NCBI GenBank assembly: GCA_031281345.1
Contig: JAITFN010000020.1
Span: forward strand, 1 to 64,000
Length of the DNA stretch: 64,000 nt
Reading direction: 5' to 3'
Source: Candidatus Fibrimonadaceae bacterium
GTDB taxonomy: Bacteria; Fibrobacterota; Fibrobacteria; Fibrobacterales; Fibrobacteraceae
Within the stretch, counting starts at the first letter, position 1. The number at the start of each line of letters is the position of its first letter. This document shows, piece by piece, positions 1-7,344 of this stretch. The notes beneath the pieces are model-generated. The model was not told the DNA's origin. It saw only the letters and a list, made by a program, of their open reading frames with translations, and ran no database searches. A program made the translations under genes and the position numbers.

Positions 1-713
1 AAGCCTAAGGTCATAAAAGGACGCTGACCCTTGTTTATATGGGTTAAGTAATATTGGAACGATGCAATAACGTCTTCCATAGCAGCCCCGCCAGTCATAT
101 TAGCACCAGAACATCCAGAGCCGAATACATTAGCTTGTCGGTAATATGGCAAATAGACGTTTGCATTAGATGTGACTACTGATTTAATCCCGCTATACCA
201 TTGATCCACGCTCCTGCGCATTGAGGAATTGTTTATCCTTGCATAAGGACAATCTTCTGGATCAGAACTCTGTATTGATGTGGGATAGAGCAAGAATATA
301 TCAACGTCTTCTGTGAGTTTGTCGGCGGCGGTGAAAACGCTCCAGTTCTTCATATCTGAATAATCTGTGGCTGTGGTGGAGACCGGGTCTTGGCATGTTA
401 AGCCACCCGTTGCACCACCGGAGCTGCTCTGCGTTGTGTTGCTGGAACTACTCTGCGTTGCAACATCAGAACTGCTAAGCATTGCATCGCCATCGGAACT
501 GCTCTGCGTTTCAATGCTAGAACTGCTCTGCGTTGCACTGCTGGAAATGTTAGCACGGGAGCTAGAAGAAACTCCTGCGCTGGAATTGATAATTGGATCA
601 GAGGATGAAGAATCACCGTGTTCATCATGTTTATCTTGTTCATGATCGTTCTGATTTGAACAAGAAGCGACAAGGAACAACAAGAAGGCGAGAAAAAAGA
701 AGACTTTTTTCAT
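1..713 (-). CDS. DUF3089-like serine hydrolase lipoprotein (3' end outside window)
   Basis: The reading frame begins at the ATG at 713 and runs off the window start, giving about 237 residues. The N-terminus is a lipoprotein signal ending in LVASC, followed by a Ser-rich spacer with repeated TQSSS units (residues about 33-95). The folded part carries DVDIFLLYPT, VYLPYYRQA and a 'YYLTHINKGQRPF' stretch, an order matching the DUF3089 alpha/beta-hydrolase-like family; the expected GHSQG nucleophile elbow would lie just past the cut edge. It starts 2 bp after the xylanase stop codon (716-718), so it is probably translationally coupled as the last visible gene of the cell-wall operon. A carbohydrate-esterase role is inference from context; the family assignment is fairly strong. 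Confidence 0.72.
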   Translation of the reverse strand, partial: MKKVFFFLAFLLFLVASCSNQNDHEQDKHDEHGDSSSSDPIINSSAGVSSSSRANISSSATQSSSSIETQSSSDGDAMLSSSDVATQSSSSNTTQSSSGGATGGLTCQDPVSTTATDYSDMKNWSVFTAADKLTEDVDIFLLYPTSIQSSDPEDCPYARINNSSMRRSVDQWYSGIKSVVTSNANVYLPYYRQANVFGSGCSGANMTGGAAMEDVIASFQYYLTHINKGQRPFMTLG

Positions 714-715
714 AT

Positions 716-2254
716 TTACCTCACTGCGATTTTTTGAATTGAAGACCCCCGTTTAACAATATAAATTCCTGCTTTGGTCGGTTTTGCATTGCCGAGGGGT
801 TCGCCTTTGAGAGAATAATAGGTTGGGGAGTGGCTAGTGGCTAGTGGGGAGTGGCTGATTATTGGCGTGGCATCTTCGGAGCTGGAGCTGGAATCACCTG
901 CCTCGCTGGAACTACTGGACGAAGCTGCCCCGCTGGAGCTACTGCTAGGAGTTGTACAAGCCGGTTTTGTTTTAGCTACAATACCTTTCCAGCCGTTATT
1001 TTGATAGCTGTTGATTGTTCCTGTTTTTACAAAAACATAATAACCGCCATCTTTAGTAGCTGGTTTTTTATCTCCTTTTATAATAGTGCTATCTGCCCAA
1101 GCACTGCCAAGGGTAACTTCCATGCCATTTATGGCAACTGTTGAATTCAAGTTGGGCTGGATTTGTTCAAAATCTCCTATATACAAGCAATTGCCCGTTG
1201 TTGGCATTGTGGTTGAGTTGGAAGGAACGCTGCCATAAGCCAAGCCACCGCAAAAACTCGTTTTATATTCACCGCATTCCGCGGGACCTGTTGCTGCAGC
1301 ACTTGAACTGCTCGCCGCACGTGAACTGCTGGAAGCTGCAACGCTTGAACTACTTGCTCTGGAACTAGAAGAAACTGCCGCACTGGAAGTTCCGCCACTT
1401 GTGCCACCGCAAGCACCTGTTCTGGAAAATTTCATCCAAGAGGCTTCAAACCAACCTGTGCCGCCAGCGGCTTCTACCAAAAACTTGGATTCGTAGGTTT
1501 TGTCGTAAATATATTTAGCTGGAGATTGACCGCCTTTTTCAGTTGTCTGTTTTATCCATTCTTCAAAATGCTTTTTAATGGAAATTGTTCCGCATTTATT
1601 AGCAGCAGTATTTTGAGCCATGCCTTGGCGTATGCTGAAAACTTGCCCAAAAGCCTGATTGTTGCAACTTACGCAACCGGAACCTTGGGGCCTTATGCAA
1701 GTGACAACTTGATAAGTTCTGCCGTCTACAGTAATATTGTTGTGAGTTTGGCAATTATTGCCCAAATTATTTGCAGCTTGCTGACCATTTCCAAACCAAT
1801 CTTCAACTATATAAAATTCAGCGGAGTTGCTACTGCCTATTGTCCAACCGTAAATTCCTATATAAGAGTATGAACCTCCAGTATTGACGCCAGACCTTGT
1901 GTAGTTATAGTCAACGCAAAGGTCTCCTAAATTGTTCCATTTTTTCCCGTTGGTTCCCCATTGATAACCAACGCGGCCTAAATAATCCGTGGAATTTGTC
2001 CATTCCGCTCTAAAAGCGGAACCACCACCCTGATTTGCCCCATACCAAGTCAATTTAGTTTTGTCGCCGCCTGCTTCTGTCCAAGCTTCAACTCCTATGG
2101 CATCATCGCCTGAGCCGCTTATGACAGTGGCACCTTTAGTGCCATTCCAGGTTGTCCCGCCGCTCAATTTAGTGGTTTGCGAACAAGGGTCTTGCCCAAA
2201 AGCTGGCACGGCGAAGGTTATTGCGAGGCATAAGGCGATTGCGACTTTTTTCAT
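716..2254 (-). CDS. Secreted GH11 endo-1,4-beta-xylanase with Ser linkers and C-terminal module
   Basis: Secreted xylanase acting on xylan backbones. After a signal peptide (about 20 residues, ending PAFGQ) comes a GH11 jelly-roll. The AEFYIVEDW segment holds the nucleophile Glu (about residue 146) and the 'FLVEAAGGTGWFEAS' segment holds the likely acid/base Glu (about 261). A Ser-rich linker leads to a Cys-containing domain of about 110 residues (starts ECGEYKTSFCGG; possibly carbohydrate binding, unrecognised), a second Ser linker and the YYSLKGEPLGN...AVR C-terminal module. I chose ATG 2254 because a GGAG Shine-Dalgarno lies 6 nt before it; an upstream in-frame ATG at 2266 has none. It lies 23 bp after the GH5 gene and 2 bp before the DUF3089 gene. 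Confidence 0.9.
   Translation of the reverse strand: MKKVAIALCLAITFAVPAFGQDPCSQTTKLSGGTTWNGTKGATVISGSGDDAIGVEAWTEAGGDKTKLTWYGANQGGGSAFRAEWTNSTDYLGRVGYQWGTNGKKWNNLGDLCVDYNYTRSGVNTGGSYSYIGIYGWTIGSSNSAEFYIVEDWFGNGQQAANNLGNNCQTHNNITVDGRTYQVVTCIRPQGSGCVSCNNQAFGQVFSIRQGMAQNTAANKCGTISIKKHFEEWIKQTTEKGGQSPAKYIYDKTYESKFLVEAAGGTGWFEASWMKFSRTGACGGTSGGTSSAAVSSSSRASSSSVAASSSSRAASSSSAAATGPAECGEYKTSFCGGLAYGSVPSNSTTMPTTGNCLYIGDFEQIQPNLNSTVAINGMEVTLGSAWADSTIIKGDKKPATKDGGYYVFVKTGTINSYQNNGWKGIVAKTKPACTTPSSSSSGAASSSSSSEAGDSSSSSEDATPIISHSPLATSHSPTYYSLKGEPLGNAKPTKAGIYIVKRGSSIQKIAVR
719..860 (-). repeat. Dispersed C-terminal module repeat, copy 1
   Basis: This stretch encodes the terminal YYSLKGEPLGN(A/V)KP...GIYIVK...KIAVR module of the GH11 protein. 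Closely similar DNA ends the GH5 gene (2281-2390) and the GH30 gene (7344-7490). The copies retain silent-site similarity, so recent duplication or gene conversion is likely. Confidence 0.75.
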
Positions 2255-2277
2255 AGCGAACTCCATAGTTGAAAATT

Positions 2278-3819
2278 TTACCTAACTGCGATTTTCTTAA
2301 TTGAAGACCCTTGTTTAAATATATAAATTCCTGCTTTGGTCGGTTTTACATTTCCGAGAGGTTCGCCTTTTAGGGAATAATAATAAACACTACTCACTTG
2401 TGGGCGAACATCCGCAGGATTATTTAAAATAGGGGAAGTATCTTCTTCGGAACTGGAACTACTATCACCAGAACTGGAACTGCTTACAGCACCGCTGCTT
2501 GATGATGCTGTGCCGGAGCTGGAGCTGCTTGCGCGAGAACTGCTAGACGGGCTAGACGACTTTGGGCAGGAAGAGGGCGGAGGCGTTATTGAAGCCATAA
2601 TATCAGATAACACCTCCGACCAGAATCCAGTTTTTGCCAAGCCATTTGAGCGTTCAAGCAATTTGAAGTTGCCACCATCGTCCCAGTAAATAGGCACTAC
2701 GCAGTTCTCAACAGCTTTGGCTGCCACAGTCTTGATATACTCGCGATGAGTAGCTTTTATATTATTATCATTGCTACCGCTACGTACATTGGTTGGTGCT
2801 CCCCATTCGCCTGCATAAACCGCAATTCCGTTATCTACAAAAGTGCTTTTGAGCGAACCCATTGCACTAGCTGGATGACCTCGCTCGGGCTGTTTCCACT
2901 CATCTGTCTTATCTGTGCCGTTTACATCCGCTACGGTATATTGCCACGGATGGTAGTAATGAACAGAAACAATCAATTTGCTAGTGCCATTTGTTCCGTC
3001 ACTTGGCAATAATTTCCCTCGGTTATGGGCGTTAATAACGGTTTCTGGTTCTGTGCTGCCCAAACCCGGAACCGCAACAAAGCGAGTAGCGTTATTGCCA
3101 CCTGTTGCGCGAATCGCAGAAAGTGCCGCCCCATTCCAATCAAAGAGTATATCTTGTTGCTTTCGGTAGGCATCGGTATTGGCTACGGTTCCCCAATTGC
3201 CCTGATGGACTTCGTTCAGCGTTTCAAAAATCAGATAGTCTCCGTAATTTTTAAAATAGTTGGCTATCTGTGTCCAAACTTTGCCAAGTTCATCTTGTAT
3301 TGCAGTTTTTTTGGAAGCATCGTTTTCCGCTCCCTTAAGATCCACAAATCCCCATGTTCCCTTATCCGGCTGAGTATAGTTTCCATCGTGGTGTATATTG
3401 ATAATCACCGCCTTTATGCCAGCGGTTTTAGCATAATCAACTACTTGGGATACACGTTGTAACCTAGCTTCGCTTACGGTGTAATTAGGGGAGGCTCCGA
3501 TGTGCCCTATCCAAGTTACAGGAATTCTGACTATATCAAAGCCAGACGCTTTAACACCATTGAACAATGCTTGCGTTGCCTCAGGTACTCCTCTACCCCA
3601 TTCCCACAAACCTTCTGTGGCTACCCAGTCATTTTTATTGGTCTTTCTATCAACCGCATCCAGCGTATTGCCCAAATTCCAGCCGAGTCTAATGTCATTA
3701 TCTGCCCAGAACTGCAACGCAGTTTTTCCAGACATCGGCTCTTGGCTTGGTGGTCTAGCATTTGCAACGGAGGCTACCACAGCAGCCGCCAAGAACAATG
3801 CTTTTAGAAACGTTTTCAT
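2278..3819 (-). CDS. Secreted GH5 endoglucanase (probably subfamily 4)
   Basis: Secreted 513-residue glycoside hydrolase family 5 enzyme, expected to cut beta-1,4-glucans or related glucans. Signal peptide is residues 1-21. The (beta/alpha)8 barrel spans about 30-410, with GWNLGNTLDA (47-56), VRIPVTW (97-103), NIHHDGN (141-147), the acid/base Glu203 in ETLNEVH, HYYHPW (288-292) and the nucleophile Glu338 in YAGEWGAP. A Ser-rich linker (about 420-475) precedes the YYSLKGEPLGN C-terminal module shared with the neighbouring GH11. The GNTLDA signature favours GH5_4, but subfamily and exact substrate cannot be fixed by eye. It lies 19 bp downstream of the Pro/His-rich gene and is probably co-transcribed with it. 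Confidence 0.92.
   Translation of the reverse strand: MKTFLKALFLAAAVVASVANARPPSQEPMSGKTALQFWADNDIRLGWNLGNTLDAVDRKTNKNDWVATEGLWEWGRGVPEATQALFNGVKASGFDIVRIPVTWIGHIGASPNYTVSEARLQRVSQVVDYAKTAGIKAVIINIHHDGNYTQPDKGTWGFVDLKGAENDASKKTAIQDELGKVWTQIANYFKNYGDYLIFETLNEVHQGNWGTVANTDAYRKQQDILFDWNGAALSAIRATGGNNATRFVAVPGLGSTEPETVINAHNRGKLLPSDGTNGTSKLIVSVHYYHPWQYTVADVNGTDKTDEWKQPERGHPASAMGSLKSTFVDNGIAVYAGEWGAPTNVRSGSNDNNIKATHREYIKTVAAKAVENCVVPIYWDDGGNFKLLERSNGLAKTGFWSEVLSDIMASITPPPSSCPKSSSPSSSSRASSSSSGTASSSSGAVSSSSSGDSSSSSEEDTSPILNNPADVRPQVSSVYYYSLKGEPLGNVKPTKAGIYIFKQGSSIKKIAVR
2281..2390 (-). repeat. Dispersed C-terminal module repeat, copy 2
   Basis: Encodes the YYSLKGEPLGN-type C-terminal module of the GH5 enzyme; a DNA-level relative of 719-860 and 7344-7490. 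Confidence 0.75.
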
Positions 3820-3838
3820 AATACCTCAAACCATTTTT

Positions 3839-4222
3839 TTAATTGGGTGGCGGTTCATGTTCAGGTGGTGGCGGTGGAGGTGGCTTGTGCCCATGCCGCA
3901 AATGCGGTGGAGGTGGCGGCGTATGTCCTTCACGCAAATGTGGTGGCGGCGGAGGTGGCTGGTGCCCTTCACGCAAATGTGGCGGTACATGCCCCTCGCG
4001 CAAATGCGGTGGTGGTGGATGCCCTTGCCCACGTAAATGCGGTGGCGGAGGTGGCGTATGCCCTCCCTGCGCGAATGAAGGATGGTGCGCAAATGGTGGC
4101 GATGGTGGTGCAGAAGTAAGGGCGTTGATTGCAATGGCAACTGCTGCAATGGTGAACACAAAGGCAAGCCAGATGACTGCAATCTGTGCGGATTTTGCTA
4201 GATCAAATTTTATGTCTTTCAT
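3839..4222 (-). CDS. Single-pass membrane protein with Pro/His HLREGH tandem repeats
   Basis: A 127-residue protein I do not recognise. Residues 1-12 are short and mixed-charge, about 13-35 form one hydrophobic helix (IAVIWLAFVFTIAAVAIAI), and 38-127 are almost entirely proline, histidine, glycine and arginine in a repeat of the form HLREGH-(x)-PPPPPP. This predicts an N-terminally anchored, extended polyproline-rich tail outside the inner membrane, with many His residues that could bind metal. It sits between the esterase and GH5 genes with gaps of 18 and 19 bp in the same direction, so it is very likely part of the same operon. A role in spacing, cell-wall passage or metal handling is conjecture. 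Other frames also stay open because of the repeats, but only this one fits the operon and has a credible N-terminus. Confidence 0.7.
   Translation of the reverse strand: MKDIKFDLAKSAQIAVIWLAFVFTIAAVAIAINALTSAPPSPPFAHHPSFAQGGHTPPPPPHLRGQGHPPPPHLREGHVPPHLREGHQPPPPPPHLREGHTPPPPPHLRHGHKPPPPPPPEHEPPPN
3843..4068. repeat. Pro/His-codon tandem repeat array
   Basis: Imperfect tandem units of roughly 36-50 bp built on a gGTGGC...cacGCAAATG pattern (plus strand). They correspond to the HLREGH-PPPPP protein repeat. Units vary in the number of proline codons, as expected of slippage-prone DNA. Confidence 0.8.
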
Positions 4223-4240
4223 ATTACGTCTCTCTCTTTA

Positions 4241-5764
4241 CTATTTAAGATGCCTATCCAAGAAGTTGTATACTGTGCTAGTTAGATCTGAATTACTGAA
4301 ATTCCCGTGACCCTGATCTTTAAGTGTGTCTAATATAGCTCTGCCTGAGGCTTTCTTATTGATTTCGTTGACCAATAGCTCCGACTGCTTCCAAGGAACT
4401 AAATTATCACTAAGACCGTGCTGCATCATTATTGGTATCGTGTTCGCACTTACATAAGTTAACGGATTTGACTTTGCAGGAATATTGCTAGCGGTAGTCG
4501 TAATTCCAAGATACTGCGACAACATAGAACCTGAGCCATAATGGGTGGACATAGTCCAACGACCGCCTAGCTCCTGTTGTTGTGCGTCTAACTTTGTAAA
4601 ATCGGTAAGAGCACTCTGACTTACCGCTACCTGAACAGCACTGGAAACGCCAGGATATCCAAGGGCGGAATTATCAAAGTCGTGTGTTGCACCAGAAAGC
4701 ACAGCTACCATTCCGGTGTGATAACCGCCAGCCGAAAAGCCTGTCATAGCAAAACGATTTGGGTCTAGGCAGAGAGAGTCAGCTTTGGCTCTTAAAAAGC
4801 GGATAGCTGTCAAAATATCCTCTATTCCTTCTGGAAAACCTCTCTGAGAATTTGAAGCTAAGCGATGGTTTATGCTGGCAAAGGCATACCCTCTGTTTGT
4901 AGCATTGGTAGCGCTAAACGGTGAACTGAGACTTGATTTGTTTCCGCTTGTAAATCCACCACCGTGAACAAAAATAATCAGCGGGAAAGGTCCATTGCCG
5001 CTTGGCACGGTAAGATCCAATACCCTATCATTATTCGAGGTTTGGCTTGCATATCTTTCATTTGTCAACGACCTTTTGCTTAGGGTACAAGTTTTGTTGC
5101 CACCTCCGGCACTGCTTGTGCCGCCTGTTGTCACTGAGCTGCTAGAACCACCACGGCTGCTTGAACTTCCTCCTGCAACGGAACTGCTTGAACCAGGAGT
5201 GCCAACCGTCACCGTACCGCAATCGGCCGCTAAATTTGAAGCAGTGCCGCAAGTAGCGGTAACTTTTATGTTATAACTGGTGGTGTTAGTGTTTTGGCTC
5301 ACTGTCCAAGAAGGGTTGGTTGTGCCACCTGGGCGGCCAGTCCATTGTTTACTGCTTGGCTCGCTGCCATCGCTGCAAGTTAAAGTTGGTTCAGCGATGG
5401 TTGCGCCTTTCGCAACGGTTTCTTGAAGACCAGTGCAACTCAGCGTAACGTTCATTGGATCGCCAACGGAACTGCTTGAGCCTACTTCACCAGAATCACT
5501 TGAGCCAGCAGCTATGGAACTGCTTGAGCCAGCAACATCTGAATTGCTTGAGCTTGAAGTTGTTGAAGGGCTTGAAGGACCGCTATTGGAGCTTGGAAGC
5601 ACAGCAGAACTGCTAGATGTGCCTCCGACAATGTTTGAACTCACGCCTCCTCCAGTACCAGGCTCATCTTTTGTTGGATCTGAAGAGCAACTCGCTATAA
5701 CCCAAAGCATTGCAGAGACAAGAGCAAGGTATATTAAGCCTTTCTTGGATTCCAAAGCAGACAT
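4241..5764 (-). CDS. Lipoprotein carbohydrate esterase (alpha/beta hydrolase)
   Basis: Lipid-anchored esterase, probably removing acetyl or feruloyl groups from hemicellulose. A lipobox (VIASC) is followed by Ser-rich linkers flanking an Ig-like Cys-containing module (about residues 103-188), then an alpha/beta-hydrolase domain. The hydrolase has FVHGGGF (oxyanion loop), the nucleophile elbow GFSAGG (Ser about 344), HGLSDNLVP (Asp) and DQGHGNF (His), an order typical of BD-FAE and acetyl-xylan-esterase-like enzymes. The start is set at ATG 5764, which has GGAGG about 6 nt upstream; the upstream in-frame ATG at 5788 has none. It is the first gene of the minus-strand cell-wall operon. Substrate specificity cannot be read from sequence. 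Confidence 0.82.
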   Translation of the reverse strand: MSALESKKGLIYLALVSAMLWVIASCSSDPTKDEPGTGGGVSSNIVGGTSSSSAVLPSSNSGPSSPSTTSSSSNSDVAGSSSSIAAGSSDSGEVGSSSSVGDPMNVTLSCTGLQETVAKGATIAEPTLTCSDGSEPSSKQWTGRPGGTTNPSWTVSQNTNTTSYNIKVTATCGTASNLAADCGTVTVGTPGSSSSVAGGSSSSRGGSSSSVTTGGTSSAGGGNKTCTLSKRSLTNERYASQTSNNDRVLDLTVPSGNGPFPLIIFVHGGGFTSGNKSSLSSPFSATNATNRGYAFASINHRLASNSQRGFPEGIEDILTAIRFLRAKADSLCLDPNRFAMTGFSAGGYHTGMVAVLSGATHDFDNSALGYPGVSSAVQVAVSQSALTDFTKLDAQQQELGGRWTMSTHYGSGSMLSQYLGITTTASNIPAKSNPLTYVSANTIPIMMQHGLSDNLVPWKQSELLVNEINKKASGRAILDTLKDQGHGNFSNSDLTSTVYNFLDRHLK

Positions 5765-5917
5765 AGTATCCTCCAATTTACGATACACTATATATAATAA
5801 AAATAATGACTTTTTTAGAATATACAGTAAGTTTTTCGGAAAAAATGCAAAATTAATCGCTAAAAATGCAAAATAATTCTATTTTTATGTATATTTCCAT
5901 AAAAAAGGAATTAGAAT
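5765..5917. promoter_or_regulatory. Divergent promoter region between esterase operon and AbiE pair
   Basis: AT-rich 153-bp gap between two divergent gene sets. On the minus strand a TTATATATAG stretch lies upstream of the GGAGG that serves the esterase start. On the plus strand an AAGGAA precedes the GTG start of the AbiEi-like gene. No further gene is seen. Confidence 0.45.
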
Positions 5918-6511
5918 GTGAATTACCTTTCTTTTGAAAAAGTTTTTAAACCATTCGGAATAGTCTCTGTTTCGCAGCTCAGAGCTACCAAATCGGTTTT
6001 TGACAAAAATAATTTTGGGCGGTGGGAAAAACAGGGCTTGCTCATCAAGCTCAGGAATGGCTATTACGCTTTTGCGGATATAGCGAGCAACGATGGCTTT
6101 GCTCATTATGCGGCGGGCAAAATATACAAACCCTCTTATATAAGTTTACACACGGCACTTGCTTTTCATGGAATTATCCCAAAAGCCACAAACGAGATTA
6201 CATCTGTGTCTTCTTTGAAAACTTCAACTTTTGAAAATAGCTTGGGCACTTTTTCTTATAAAAAAATAAAACCGAGTTTAATGTTCGGCTACAATGCTGT
6301 GGAAAAAAACGGCTTCACATTTTTTATGGCAAGCCCAGAAAAAGCCATTTTGGATTTGCTGTATCTTTATCCATCTTATAACTTTAAAAAAGAAATACGA
6401 AGTTTACACTTAGATTGGAATAAACTAACTACTTTTGCTAAGATATTTGAGAAGCAAATTATTTTAGAAAAAATTGATATACTGAAAAAAAAATTTTTGG
6501 AGGATATATGA
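5918..6511 (+). CDS. AbiEi-type antitoxin / transcriptional regulator
   Basis: A 197-residue protein resembling AbiEi antitoxins of type IV toxin-antitoxin systems: an N-terminal winged helix (about 1-55; SVSQLRATKSVF, then WEKQGLLIKLRNGYYAF), then a C-terminal domain with SYISLHTALAFHGIIP and ASPEKAILDLLYL. In the family it autorepresses the operon and counteracts the nucleotidyltransferase toxin. The start is a GTG at 5918 with AAGGAA about 8 nt upstream; the nearby ATG at 5916 is out of frame and runs straight into a stop. It overlaps the downstream toxin by an ATGA junction (6508-6511), so the two are translationally coupled. Confidence 0.8.
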   Translation: MNYLSFEKVFKPFGIVSVSQLRATKSVFDKNNFGRWEKQGLLIKLRNGYYAFADIASNDGFAHYAAGKIYKPSYISLHTALAFHGIIPKATNEITSVSSLKTSTFENSLGTFSYKKIKPSLMFGYNAVEKNGFTFFMASPEKAILDLLYLYPSYNFKKEIRSLHLDWNKLTTFAKIFEKQIILEKIDILKKKFLEDI

Positions 6512-7344
6512 TTTCTTTGGAACAGGTTTATAGCTATTTTCCAAATTTGGAAAAAACGGAGCTATTAAAGAAAGGAATGCTTAGAGAATATGTACAGTTT
6601 ATGATTTTAGATTTTTTATCTACAAGCCCGTTTATAAACAGACTTATACTTGTTGGCGGTCCAGCGATTCGTTTTAAATACGGATTAGACAGATTTACCA
6701 GAGATTTATTTTTCAACTTCGTAGATTGTTCAGAAGATGATTTTATAAAAATGACAGATTCCGTGATTTCTTTTTTAGAGAAAGCAGGGGTTAAAGTTGA
6801 GTCCAAATACAAGGAAAATCCAAGCCAGGTTCTCCTTAAAAGATACCTTTACTTTCCAAAATTTCTCTTCAACATAAAACTTTCCGTTTTTGACGAGAAG
6901 AGATTTTTTACATCCATAGGTGCTATTCCTAACAAATTGATGCAAGGCTCTACAATTAAAACTGAAATAGAGAAATTTGGGTTTAAGCATAAACTAGCTT
7001 TGGGGTTTAATAGTGGTTTTGAGACAATAAACGGTTGCGGTTTTTCCTTTCTTTTTCCGATGCCAAGTATTTCTGTTTTATTCTCAATGAAACTCGGTGC
7101 TCTCATTTTGAGGCAAAATGGAAGGGATTTTTACGATGGTTTGTTTTTAAAGAAATTCGCAAAACCGGATTATGTTTTTTTGAAGCATAGGGTTGGGGTA
7201 TCGAATAAAGCTGAATTGCACGCCAAAATAGCAGAGGCATTGAAATACATAAACCTTGAACGTAAAACCAAGGATGTTGAACATCTGGTGTTTGATAAGA
7301 AAAATTTGGAGAGGATTAAGAATTTTTGGAAGTTGATACTTTAA
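6508..7344 (+). CDS. AbiEii-like nucleotidyltransferase toxin with altered DxD motif
   Basis: A 278-residue protein coupled to the AbiEi-like gene. It has the AbiEii layout: LVGGPAIRFKYG (usually GGTALR-like), then DRFTRDLFFNF where the family has R(F/x)(S/T)xD(I/L)D(F/L), and a later MKLGALILRQNGRDFYD block matching the conserved LK..A...R...RD.YD region. The second Asp of the catalytic DxD pair is Phe here, so nucleotidyl transfer may be lost or altered. A GGAGG at about 6498 serves the ATG. Its stop codon overlaps the stop of the convergent GH30 gene by 4 bp. Family placement is good; activity is doubtful. Confidence 0.78.
   Translation: MISLEQVYSYFPNLEKTELLKKGMLREYVQFMILDFLSTSPFINRLILVGGPAIRFKYGLDRFTRDLFFNFVDCSEDDFIKMTDSVISFLEKAGVKVESKYKENPSQVLLKRYLYFPKFLFNIKLSVFDEKRFFTSIGAIPNKLMQGSTIKTEIEKFGFKHKLALGFNSGFETINGCGFSFLFPMPSISVLFSMKLGALILRQNGRDFYDGLFLKKFAKPDYVFLKHRVGVSNKAELHAKIAEALKYINLERKTKDVEHLVFDKKNLERIKNFWKLIL

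Noticed and set aside
367-645. Plus-strand open frame rich in ELL/LLCV
   Set aside because: It is the complement of the poly-serine linker of the minus-strand lipoprotein; Ser codons AGC/AGT read as Leu/Glu-rich on the other strand.
3843-4310. Plus-strand Gly/Cys-rich 155-residue frame
   Set aside because: Repeat DNA keeps several frames open. It would begin inside the repeat, lacks a start context, and runs antisense to an operon gene with a clear membrane anchor.
5433-5876. Plus-strand open frame rich in ELLEP
   Set aside because: Antisense of the esterase's Ser linker; no ribosome-binding site and runs through the promoter gap.
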